Origin: Croceitalea sp.
GTDB lineage: Bacteria; Bacteroidota; Bacteroidia; Flavobacteriales; Flavobacteriaceae
Reading direction: 5' to 3'
Assembly (NCBI GenBank): GCA_013001145.1
Contig: JABDND010000182.1
Span: forward strand, 1 to 41,879
DNA: 41,879 nt
This document shows positions 1-7,912 of this stretch, one piece after another. A model generated the notes under the pieces. It was not told the origin of the DNA. It made no database searches and saw only the letters and a list, made by a program, of their open reading frames with translations. The position numbers were made by a program, and so were the translations under genes. Positions within the stretch are counted from its first letter, which is position 1, and every line of letters starts with the position of its first letter.

Positions 1-1923
1 ACCATATACTTCGTAAAGAAAAGACGCAAGGCTGTCCATGTGTTCAGTGATAAAAGCATGTTTGTTTTCTACTTGACCGGCCAAATACTCGAGTATGGCA
101 AATTGACACTCCTTTTCGTTGGGATGGTTGATAAACTGCAAGAGCGATATCAAAAAAATGACCACCTCATTGCTCTTTAGCAGCAGGGCTTCTGCAGAGA
201 TAATAGGGATGCTCTGATTCGATAAAAAATCGGCAATCAGAACGCCATTTTTGTTGTCACGCACCAAAATACAGATATCTGAATAATCATAACCTTGGGC
301 CCTGATTTTGTTGATACGCTCTAAAATTGCTATACATTGTGGGTGAATTTCGGCCTCTTTGTCAATTTCTAAAAAAGATATTTCTATAAAGCCGCCAATT
401 TTATTATTGGTCATTTGCTGATTGCCCTCTTCAAAAAGTTTTTGATATACACTATTGCTCAATTTAGCCGCGGCATGCATGAAAAAACCATTGTTGAACT
501 CAATAATTTTACTATGGCTGCGCCAGTTTTTATCCAATAGTTGAACGTTTGGTGCAATTGCAAATGGATTTGTTTTGTTCAAACTGAGATTCAACAACTG
601 TTCGGCCTCACCGCCACGCCACCTATAGATGGCTTGCTTAACGTCTCCCACCAAATAGAGGGAACCTTGCTCGCCTTGTTCATTTTCGCCCTCCAAGGCA
701 TTGGCAATTAAGGGCACTAGGTTTTCCCATTGCATTTTAGAAGTATCTTGAAACTCGTCAATGAAATAATGGCGAAAGCGCTCTCCCAACCTCTCATAAA
801 TGAACGGGACAGGTTGATTTTTTATTTCGGCAGAAATCAAAATATTAAAATTTGAAATCGTCAAGGTGTTTTGCTCTTCTTGAATGTTTTTGATCTCTTT
901 GGATATTTCATTCAAAATGGTCATGGGCACAATATTCTTATAACTCTTTGAGTAAAAGACTTGTTTATAGAAGATGGTGCGTAATTCTTCAAAAAGCCTG
1001 CTCACTTTGGGTCTAATGTTTTCAATGGTATCTTGTATGTTGGCAGAGCTGTTCTTTGTATATAATTGAGCGCCCATAATATCTTGTTTCCATTTAGCCT
1101 TAAAGTCAATATTGGCACCCCGTTCAAGTATCTGTAGCATAAACTTGGGTAAATATTGGCTATAAAAATCACCATGTTCCAATCCATTGGCGTCGATAAT
1201 ATGCAAAATCTGTTGGGCATGCTTTTTTAGTGCTGTCGTGTTTTGGGTTATTTTAGCTTGAAGAATTTTCTGCAAATTGATAAAATCTGAAGTCGTTTTA
1301 CCCATTAAATTTTGCAGATGGGGGATATGACTTTCCACAAATAAACTCTTCCCCATTTTATTGAGGTCCAATGCAATGTTCCAACTTTTGTCGTCATCTA
1401 TTTTTTCGAGGGCAAAATCAATCAATAACCTAGTTAGTTCTTGTTGTTTTCCGGCTTTGTTGAGCACTCTACTTACAGCTTGGTCCGTAAGTGTAATGAT
1501 ATCAAGGTCCACTTCAAAGTTTTGTGCTATTTTTAAGTCTTTCGCGAAAGTCCGGATTATTCTATGGGTAAACTTGTCAATGGTAAGTACTTCAAAAAAG
1601 GCATAGTTGTGAAGTATATCTTTTAAAGTGTCTTTAGAAAGGGATTTTAATTTTTCTGGGGTATAATCAAATTTAATTTTGATTTCTTCAAACATGGTGC
1701 GACTTCCCAGGGGCACTTGTGGCATACTAAAGTCATGCAGGCTCTTTAAAATACGCTGCTTCATTTCGCCCACGGCCTTATTGGTAAAGGTTATGGCCAA
1801 CATTTGCCTATATTTTTGCCGTGATTTTGGCGCTAGAATAAGGCTCAAGAAGTTTTTGGTAAGCTGATATGTTTTACCAGAGCCCGCGGATGCGTTGAAA
1901 ATATTGAATCCTTCTGTAATCAC
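1..1923 (-). CDS. UvrD/RecB-like ATP-dependent helicase/exonuclease subunit, N-terminal part (continues beyond left edge)
   Basis: Absent from the ORF track, but the minus strand reads (GTG)ITEGFNIFNASAGSGKTYQLTKNFLSLILAPKSRQKYRQMLAITFTNKAVGEMKQRI (motifs I/Ia), then FRHYFIDEFQDTSKMQW (motif II) and LVGDVKQAIYRWRGGE (motif III). An in-frame stop lies upstream; GTG at 1923 is the likely start. Confidence 0.85.
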   Translation of the reverse strand, partial: MITEGFNIFNASAGSGKTYQLTKNFLSLILAPKSRQKYRQMLAITFTNKAVGEMKQRILKSLHDFSMPQVPLGSRTMFEEIKIKFDYTPEKLKSLSKDTLKDILHNYAFFEVLTIDKFTHRIIRTFAKDLKIAQNFEVDLDIITLTDQAVSRVLNKAGKQQELTRLLIDFALEKIDDDKSWNIALDLNKMGKSLFVESHIPHLQNLMGKTTSDFINLQKILQAKITQNTTALKKHAQQILHIIDANGLEHGDFYSQYLPKFMLQILERGANIDFKAKWKQDIMGAQLYTKNSSANIQDTIENIRPKVSRLFEELRTIFYKQVFYSKSYKNIVPMTILNEISKEIKNIQEEQNTLTISNFNILISAEIKNQPVPFIYERLGERFRHYFIDEFQDTSKMQWENLVPLIANALEGENEQGEQGSLYLVGDVKQAIYRWRGGEAEQLLNLSLNKTNPFAIAPNVQLLDKNWRSHSKIIEFNNGFFMHAAAKLSNSVYQKLFEEGNQQMTNNKIGGFIEISFLEIDKEAEIHPQCIAILERINKIRAQGYDYSDICILVRDNKNGVLIADFLSNQSIPIISAEALLLKSNEVVIFLISLLQFINHPNEKECQFAILEYLAGQVENKHAFITEHMDSLASFLYEVYG

Positions 1924-1997
1924 CGTTTTATCGCAAATTACACATTCTTTACTATCTTGTTAACATATCTTTATCGGAAAATGTTTCTCTAAAACCG

Positions 1998-2005
1998 TAT
2001 TTTTG
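1998..2005 (+). promoter_or_regulatory. Bacteroidota -7 box (TATTTTTG) upstream of superoxide dismutase
   Basis: Exact TAnnTTTG match 36 nt upstream of the ATG; no clear -33 TTG seen. Confidence 0.4.
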
Positions 2006-2040
2006 AGAATCAAATTACTAATCTAAAAAACTTAAAAATC

Positions 2041-2649
2041 ATGGCTTTTACCTTGCCCAAGTTACCTTATGCATATAATGCTCTCGAACCTAATATTGAT
2101 GCACGCACAATGGAAATACACCATACCAAGCATCATAACGGCTATACAACTAAACTAAATGCGGCGATAGCTGGAACTAAACTCGAAAATAAAAGCATTG
2201 AAGATATGATGACCAATCTTGATATGTCAAATGAAGCGGTCAGAAACAATGGCGGTGGCTTTTACAATCACTGTCTTTTTTGGGAGGTTATGTCGCCCAA
2301 TGGCGGTGGCAATCCAACTGGAAATTTGGCCGATGCCATAAATCAAGCATTCGGTTCTTTTGAAAGCTTTAAAGAACAGTTTTCTGCTGCAGCCGGCTCT
2401 CGTTTTGGTTCTGGTTGGGCCTGGCTTTGTGTTCATAAAGGGGGGAAGTTGGAAATTTGTTCCACACCCAATCAAGACAATCCCTTAATGCCCAATACAG
2501 GTTGTGGGGGTTATCCTATCTTGGGATTGGATGTTTGGGAACACGCTTATTATTTGAATTATCAAAATAGGAGGCCTGACTATATATCTGCATTTTTCAA
2601 TGTCATTAATTGGGAAAAGGTGTCTAAATCTTATACAGAAAACATGTAA
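2041..2649 (+). CDS. sod: Superoxide dismutase [Fe/Mn]
   Basis: [35 protein letters not shown]..., [26 protein letters not shown] are hallmark Fe/Mn-SOD motifs. Confidence 0.97.
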   Translation: MAFTLPKLPYAYNALEPNIDARTMEIHHTKHHNGYTTKLNAAIAGTKLENKSIEDMMTNLDMSNEAVRNNGGGFYNHCLFWEVMSPNGGGNPTGNLADAINQAFGSFESFKEQFSAAAGSRFGSGWAWLCVHKGGKLEICSTPNQDNPLMPNTGCGGYPILGLDVWEHAYYLNYQNRRPDYISAFFNVINWEKVSKSYTENM

Positions 2650-2669
2650 AATGTAATGATATAAAATAA

Positions 2670-2699
2670 AAAGCGGGGCTTTATAGCTCCGCTTTTTTT
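2670..2699 (+). terminator. Rho-independent terminator of sod
   Basis: AAGCGGGGCT-TTAT-AGCTCCGCTT followed by T-run; the one non-Watson-Crick pair is G-U only in the + transcript, so it is + oriented. Confidence 0.8.
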
Positions 2700-2724
2700 G
2701 TTCTAAAACCAGATATTTTTATAT

Positions 2725-2797
2725 AGAAAAGGGCGGGGAAGTCCCCACCCTTTTCGTCCCAAATCTTACCATAAACTTAACCTACTTATGCTATGGC
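2725..2797 (-). ncRNA. Candidate small RNA unit 1 of a three-copy tandem family
   Basis: Conserved block (rc) GCCATAGCATAAGTAGGTTAAGTTTATGGTAAGATTTGGG followed by hairpin GGGTGGGGACTTCCCCGCCC and TTTTCT. Preceded by TTG-N19-TAATTTAG. Confidence 0.6.
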
Positions 2798-2801
2798 AGG
2801 A

Positions 2802-2809
2802 CTAAATTA
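2802..2809 (-). promoter_or_regulatory. -7-like box TAATTTAG for small RNA unit 1, with TTG at 2829-2831
   Basis: One mismatch to TAnnTTTG, 13 nt from the conserved block; TTG spaced 19 nt upstream. Confidence 0.4.
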
Positions 2810-2907
2810 CTGGTATTGTGGCAAATAACAAAGAATTTTTAAGAATTTTTTGAATTAATAACGGCAACAAAATCAATGGTTTTGATAAAACGTTGGCAGT
2901 CAAACAT

Positions 2908-2977
2908 AAAGAAGGCGGAACATAGTCCGCCTTCTTTCCCCAAATCTTACCATGAACTTAACCTACTTATGCTATGG
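2908..2977 (-). ncRNA. Candidate small RNA unit 2 of a three-copy tandem family
   Basis: Conserved block (rc) CCATAGCATAAGTAGGTTAAGTTCATGGTAAGATTTGGGG, then perfect 9-bp hairpin GAAGGCGGA-CTATGT-TCCGCCTTC and TTTATG. Confidence 0.6.
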
Positions 2978-2982
2978 TTCTC

Positions 2983-2990
2983 CAAATGTA
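2983..2990 (-). promoter_or_regulatory. -7 box TACATTTG for small RNA unit 2
   Basis: Exact TAnnTTTG on the minus strand, 13 nt upstream of the conserved block; -33 region is TTTTC rather than TTG. Confidence 0.45.
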
Positions 2991-3139
2991 TTCTAACCAT
3001 TATGATTGAGAAAAGCTTTTAGACAAAAGCCCCTTAAAATGGTTGAAAGGACCCAAAGAACCTTAAGGATTATAAAGCTTAAAGAAAAGTAGTACACGTA
3101 TTGAAGAAAGATATAATTGACTTTGTCGAATAGCCATAA

Positions 3140-3213
3140 ATAAAAAAGGTGGAGAAGTCTCCACCTTTTTTGCCCCAAATCTTACCATGAACTTAACCTA
3201 CTTATGCTATGGC
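3140..3213 (-). ncRNA. Candidate small RNA unit 3 of a three-copy tandem family
   Basis: Conserved block (rc) GCCATAGCATAAGTAGGTTAAGTTCATGGTAAGATTTGGGG, then hairpin GGTGGAGACTTCTCCACC with TTTTTTATTT. About 100 nt downstream of the PurF-like stop, so it could also be a 3'UTR element. Confidence 0.6.
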
Positions 3214-3218
3214 AAGCC

Positions 3219-3226
3219 CTAATATA
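3219..3226 (-). promoter_or_regulatory. -7-like box TATATTAG for small RNA unit 3, with TTG at 3249-3251
   Basis: One mismatch to TAnnTTTG, 14 nt upstream of the conserved block start (CCATAGC); TTG spaced 22 nt upstream. Confidence 0.35.
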
Positions 3227-3313
3227 ATTCTGTTAAAATACTGGTGCTCAAAAAGACGTTGAATTGTCATATTTGTCGTTGAAATACATTTTGAATAAGA
3301 TAAACTGCACAAT

Positions 3314-5212
3314 CTAATAAGCGCGTTGATTTTTGCCCTCATAAAAATTAATGAATGCCCTGTTCACTACACGGTTTCCACCTGGGGTAGGATAATTGCC
3401 TGTAAAGTACCAATCACCTAAATTATTGGGACAGGCTTGATGTAGGTTTTCAATGGTTTGATAAATTATTTTGACATCCGCACGCAATTCTTTAGGGCTT
3501 AAAAGCGCTGCAATTTTATCAGATAATTGATCGGCCGTAAAAGGGGCGTACAGTTCTTTCACATAATTGACCACTTCGGCATCTTTGGTATTTAATTGTA
3601 GAAGGCACTTATCATAGATTTCTTTGGTAATATGTTCCGTGCCGGCATCTTTATGAAGCGCCAATGCGGCTCTAAAGGCAACAAAATCTTCCAGTTTCGC
3701 CATATCGATGCCATAACAGTCCGGGTAGCGAATTTGTGGAGCAGAGGAAACCACAACAATTTTTTTGGGCGATAGGCGATCGAGCATTCTTAAAATGCTT
3801 TTTTTCAATGTGGTACCTCTTACAATACTGTCGTCAATAATGACCAAATTATCGTTTTCCTTTACCGATCCGTATGATATATCATAAACGTGGGTGACCA
3901 AATCGTCCCTATTACTATCTTGAGTAATAAAGGTCCGCAACTTTGCATCTTTTATGGCCACTTTTTCAATTCTTGGACGTACATCTAATATTTTGTGTAG
4001 CTCTTCCTTGGTAATTGTATTGCCCAATGCCAGAATCTGCTCTTCTTTTTTATTGTTGAGGTAATTCTGAGCCTCTTTAATCATACCAAGAAAAGAGGTT
4101 TCGGCCGTATTGGGTATGTAGGAGAACACGGTATTCAAAATATCGCTGTCTATAGCTTTCAAGATTTCAGGGAAAACCAATTTGCCCAATAGCTTTCGTT
4201 CTTGATAAATTTCTTTATCACTGCCTCGTGAGAAGTATATACGCTCAAAGGAACAGGCTTTACGTTCTGTGGGTTCTAAAATTTGTTTAAACGAGACCGT
4301 GCCATTTTTTTTGACTATGATTGCTTTACCTGGATCCAGCTCTTTTACTTGATCATACTTAACATTAAAAACGGTTTGAATTACGGGTCGCTCTGAAGCC
4401 ACGACCACAATTTCATCATCTTGATAATAATAACTGGGCCTTATACCTGCCGGATCTCGCAACAAAAATGCATCTCCATGGCCCAATAGACCACCCATTG
4501 CATAACCACCATCCCAATTTTTGGCCGCTTTCCTTAACACCTTGGCGACATTGAGCCTTTCGGCAATAAGGGGGGAAGCCTCTCTTTTATTATAGCCTTC
4601 TTTTTTTATTTGCTTGTAAAGCTTGGCAACCGCATCATCCAAAAAGTGTCCAATTTTCTCCATAACCGTAACTGTATCTGCCATCTCTTTGGGATGTTGG
4701 CCCAATTCCACAAGATTGCCGAACAACTCGTCAACATTGGTCATGTTGAAATTACCAGCTACGATGAGATTACGGTGCATCCAATTGTTTTGCCTTAAAA
4801 AAGGATGCACACTTTCAATACTGTTTTTGCCAAAAGTGCCGTAGCGTACGTGGCCCAAAAGTACTTCGCCTATATAAGGAATGTGCTTTTTCTGAAGCTT
4901 TACATTATTGGCATAAGTGGGGTTGCGTGAAATTTCGGTATTGATACGATTGTTGATCTGCCTAAAAATATCTTGTATGGGCTGCTGCTCAATGGAACGA
5001 ACCCTGCTCATGTATCGCTCACCAGGCTCCATATCTAATTTAATACTTGCGAAACCTGCACCATCTTGACCCCTGTTGTGCTGTTTTTCCATCATCAAGT
5101 ACATTTTGTTCACCCCGTAGAACGCAGTGCCATATTTTTCTTGATAATATTCAAGGGGTTTTAACAACCTTATTAAAGATATTCCACATTCATGTTTGAT
5201 GGCGTCACTCAT
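3314..5212 (-). CDS. Amidophosphoribosyltransferase-like protein (long PurF paralog)
   Basis: MSDAIKHECGISL (Ntn Cys after short propeptide), MEKQHNRGQDGAGFA, GHVRYGTFG, and PRTase motif NLVIIDDSIVRGTTLKKSI. ATG at 5212 preferred over the track start at 5221. Confidence 0.9.
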   Translation of the reverse strand: MSDAIKHECGISLIRLLKPLEYYQEKYGTAFYGVNKMYLMMEKQHNRGQDGAGFASIKLDMEPGERYMSRVRSIEQQPIQDIFRQINNRINTEISRNPTYANNVKLQKKHIPYIGEVLLGHVRYGTFGKNSIESVHPFLRQNNWMHRNLIVAGNFNMTNVDELFGNLVELGQHPKEMADTVTVMEKIGHFLDDAVAKLYKQIKKEGYNKREASPLIAERLNVAKVLRKAAKNWDGGYAMGGLLGHGDAFLLRDPAGIRPSYYYQDDEIVVVASERPVIQTVFNVKYDQVKELDPGKAIIVKKNGTVSFKQILEPTERKACSFERIYFSRGSDKEIYQERKLLGKLVFPEILKAIDSDILNTVFSYIPNTAETSFLGMIKEAQNYLNNKKEEQILALGNTITKEELHKILDVRPRIEKVAIKDAKLRTFITQDSNRDDLVTHVYDISYGSVKENDNLVIIDDSIVRGTTLKKSILRMLDRLSPKKIVVVSSAPQIRYPDCYGIDMAKLEDFVAFRAALALHKDAGTEHITKEIYDKCLLQLNTKDAEVVNYVKELYAPFTADQLSDKIAALLSPKELRADVKIIYQTIENLHQACPNNLGDWYFTGNYPTPGGNRVVNRAFINFYEGKNQRAY

Positions 5213-5255
5213 AGAGGGCAAAATAAAATACCTTGAAACATTCAGGGTATGGGGT

Positions 5256-6182
5256 TTATTCTAATTCAATATTAAATTGTGTCAAAGCCGCAAATTGTCG
5301 CAATCTTTTGCTTATTTCTGTTTTGGTCAAATTCTGCATGCGTTCGGTTCCAAATTTTTCAACACAAAATGAAGCAAGGTTTGAACCTTGAATCACTGCG
5401 TTTTTCAAATTTTCAAATGATGTGTTTTCAGTTGCCGTCAAATAGCCTGCAAAACCTCCGGCAAACGTATCACCGGCACCGGTTGGGTCAAAGACCTCTT
5501 CCAAAGGCAAAGCCGGAGCAAAAAAGATATTGTGCTTGTGAAATAACAGTGCTCCATGCTCACCTTTTTTAATGACCACATACTTGGGGCCCATGGCATG
5601 AATTCTTTCAGCTGCTTTGACCAACGAGTACTCATTGGTCAACTGTCGCGCCTCTTCGTCATTAATGGTAATTACATCTATTTTGGTGATTACTTCCTTT
5701 AATTCCTCCAAACTATTGTCCATCCAAAAATTCATAGTGTCCAATACGATTAATTTGGGTCGCATGTTCATTTGATTGATGACGCTCATTTGAATGGATG
5801 GGTGCAAATTACCCAGCATGACTACATCTGCATCTTTGAAGTTTTCAGGGACAACCGGCTTAAAATCTGCCAGGGTATTTAGCTCGGTAACCAAGGTATC
5901 TCTGCTATTGAGATCATTGTGATATTTACCTTTCCAATAAAAAGTTTTGCCACCTTGCACAATTTCAACTCCCGAAATATCAATATTACGCTCCGTGAGC
6001 AGGTCTAGATATTCTTGCGGAAAATCATCACCTACAACAGAAACTATAGCAGAAGAAACATCAAATTTTGAGGCGGCCAAACCAATGAAAGTTGCAGCGC
6101 CACCTAAAATTTTATCTGTTTTGCCAAAAGGAGATTCGATTGCGTCAAAAGCAAGGGTGCCGACAATTAGAAGTTTGCCCAT
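5256..6182 (-). CDS. PfkB-family sugar/nucleoside kinase
   Basis: GGAATFIGLAASKF near the N-terminus and DPTGAGDTFAGGFAGYL near the C-terminus. Confidence 0.9.
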   Translation of the reverse strand: MGKLLIVGTLAFDAIESPFGKTDKILGGAATFIGLAASKFDVSSAIVSVVGDDFPQEYLDLLTERNIDISGVEIVQGGKTFYWKGKYHNDLNSRDTLVTELNTLADFKPVVPENFKDADVVMLGNLHPSIQMSVINQMNMRPKLIVLDTMNFWMDNSLEELKEVITKIDVITINDEEARQLTNEYSLVKAAERIHAMGPKYVVIKKGEHGALLFHKHNIFFAPALPLEEVFDPTGAGDTFAGGFAGYLTATENTSFENLKNAVIQGSNLASFCVEKFGTERMQNLTKTEISKRLRQFAALTQFNIELE

Positions 6183-6221
6183 TTATTGAAATTTGCTGCA
6201 AAGATACCTTATTTAAAAGAA

Positions 6222-6857
6222 CTATTTTCTACCAAAATCTGCAGGAATTTCACCCCAGGCTTTGGTCTCCCATTTTACAATTGGTGTATCGTATAAATTG
6301 TTCTCCAACCATGCTTCGGCGCGGGCAATAAGCTTAAAAACCGTTTTATTTTTTGCATTGGGCTTTAATTTTGTCCCGCACTTTTTTTTTCGCACCCAGC
6401 CAATGGCAATTCGGGAGTCGGAATAAATGATACGGTCACTTTTTTGTTGCTTTAAAAATGCAAGCCCATGAACCAATGCCAAAAATTCGCCTATATTATT
6501 GGTACCTTGTTTAAAAGGGCCTTGTTTGAACAATCTCTTTTTGGTTTTAGTGTCAACGCCTTGATACTCCATGATTCCAGGATTTCCACTCGAAGCTGCA
6601 TCAACTGCGATAGAATGCATATTTGGCTCACCGATTTTTAGAATTTCTTCTGGAGTAAGACTTGGCTTGCCCTTTTTTGAACCCTTATATTCCAAATAAT
6701 TGCCGTTAAATGCTTTTTTGGCTTCTTCAAAGCTATAAAATGATTTGTATTGGGCTCCCTTTACACCTGTAATCTGGGCCTTGCAGTCATCCCAAGAATC
6801 AAATATACCCGGATGTTTACCTTTCCATACAACATAAAACTTTGGTTTTTTAGCCAT
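6222..6857 (-). CDS. rnhA: Ribonuclease HI with viroplasmin-like (hybrid-binding) N-terminal domain
   Basis: MAKKPKFYVVWKGKHPGIFDSWDDCKAQITGVKGAQYKSF N-domain; RNase H residues in IAVDAASSGNPG, NIGEFLALVHGL, IIYSDSRIAIGW and a C-terminal D. ATG at 6857 preferred. Confidence 0.9.
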   Translation of the reverse strand: MAKKPKFYVVWKGKHPGIFDSWDDCKAQITGVKGAQYKSFYSFEEAKKAFNGNYLEYKGSKKGKPSLTPEEILKIGEPNMHSIAVDAASSGNPGIMEYQGVDTKTKKRLFKQGPFKQGTNNIGEFLALVHGLAFLKQQKSDRIIYSDSRIAIGWVRKKKCGTKLKPNAKNKTVFKLIARAEAWLENNLYDTPIVKWETKAWGEIPADFGRK

Positions 6858-7419
6858 GGCCCAAAAGAATTTTTTCAATCACCTTTGGAAAATGCTCATA
6901 TTCAAGGGCGTGTACCTTATTTGCAATGTCATGAATTGAGTCATTTTTAGAAAGCGAAACTTTGGCTTGATGAATAATTGCTCCTTCATCGTAATTTTCA
7001 TTGACATAGTGAATTGTAATGCCCGTCACTTTCTCAAAATTGTTTTTTACCGCTTCATGAACTTTAACACCATACATTCCCTTACCGCCATATTTTGGAA
7101 GTAAAGCAGGGTGGATATTGATTATTTTGTTTTTGAAGTCTTTAATAAAGTCTTTGGGAATCTTCCATAAAAAACCGGCGAGTACAATTAAATCAGGTTT
7201 CAAAGAATTCATGACTCCTGCGACAACCCCGTCTTCAAAGGCCATTCTATTGAAATAAAGAGCGGGCTTTTTTAAAAAAGCACAACGTTTTAATACCCCA
7301 GCATCGCTTTTGTTGGTTAGCACAGCACTAACTTCCACATTAGCGTTGTTTTCAAAATATTTGATAATATTCTCGGCATTGGAACCCGCCCCAGAGGCAA
7401 AGATGACAATCTTCTTCAT
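6850..7419 (-). CDS. purN: Phosphoribosylglycinamide formyltransferase
   Basis: MKKIVIFASGAGSNAENII, NIHPALLPKYGGKGMYG, HYVNENYDEGAIIHQ. Confidence 0.95.
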   Translation of the reverse strand: MKKIVIFASGAGSNAENIIKYFENNANVEVSAVLTNKSDAGVLKRCAFLKKPALYFNRMAFEDGVVAGVMNSLKPDLIVLAGFLWKIPKDFIKDFKNKIINIHPALLPKYGGKGMYGVKVHEAVKNNFEKVTGITIHYVNENYDEGAIIHQAKVSLSKNDSIHDIANKVHALEYEHFPKVIEKILLGHG

Positions 7420-7512
7420 TAATTATTATTGGCGTATTAACACGATTGTAATGGCAACAAAAGTAACCTGAGTTAGATTAAAATAGTAATTTACAGTACA
7501 TTTTATCGACAA

Positions 7513-7545
7513 TTGGTATATTTAAACCAAAGTTTTATATTTTTG
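7513..7545 (+). promoter_or_regulatory. Bacteroidota promoter of acpP (TTG-N22-TATTTTTG)
   Basis: TTG at 7513-7515 and TAnnTTTG at 7538-7545, 32 nt before the acpP ATG. Confidence 0.55.
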
Positions 7546-7577
7546 CCAACGATTAAATTATTAAAACCGATATAACT

Positions 7578-7811
7578 ATGTCAGACATTGCATCAAGAGT
7601 AAAAGCCATCATCGTTGATAAATTAGGGGTTGATGAGAATGAAGTTGTACCTGAAGCTAGTTTCACAAACGATTTGGGAGCAGATTCCTTGGACACTGTT
7701 GAACTTATCATGGAATTTGAAAAAGAATTTGATATTCAAATACCAGACGACCAAGCAGAAAACATTGCTACGGTTGGCCAAGCGATAAGCTATATAGAAG
7801 AAGCAAAGTAA
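7578..7811 (+). CDS. acpP: Acyl carrier protein
   Basis: 77 aa, [20 protein letters not shown] phosphopantetheine-site motif. Confidence 0.97.
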   Translation: MSDIASRVKAIIVDKLGVDENEVVPEASFTNDLGADSLDTVELIMEFEKEFDIQIPDDQAENIATVGQAISYIEEAK

Positions 7812-7840
7812 TTTTATGATATTTTACTAAAGTTTTCAAA

Positions 7841-7871
7841 TTATCCATGTGGTAATCATCCACATGGATAA
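7841..7871 (+). terminator. Intercistronic intrinsic terminator/attenuator between acpP and fabF
   Basis: Perfect 12-bp stem TTATCCATGTGG / CCACATGGATAA followed by a T8 run. Confidence 0.75.
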
Positions 7872-7912
7872 TTTTTTTTAATTTAAAGCTAATTTGGTTA
7901 AAATAGGGATCT

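Noticed and set aside
2725-3178. Conserved mini-ORF in each repeat unit starting ATG GTA AGA TTT GGG (MVRFG...)
   Set aside because: The frame runs into the terminator hairpin and diverges immediately after five codons with very different lengths; an RNA explanation fits better.
2993-3178. 61-aa minus-strand ORF MGQKRWRLLHLF...
   Set aside because: TTG start inside the repeat block and reads through the terminator hairpin; no protein-like features.
2725-3213. CRISPR array
   Set aside because: Three ~40-nt repeats with irregular ~140-195-nt spacing that includes terminators; no cas genes nearby.
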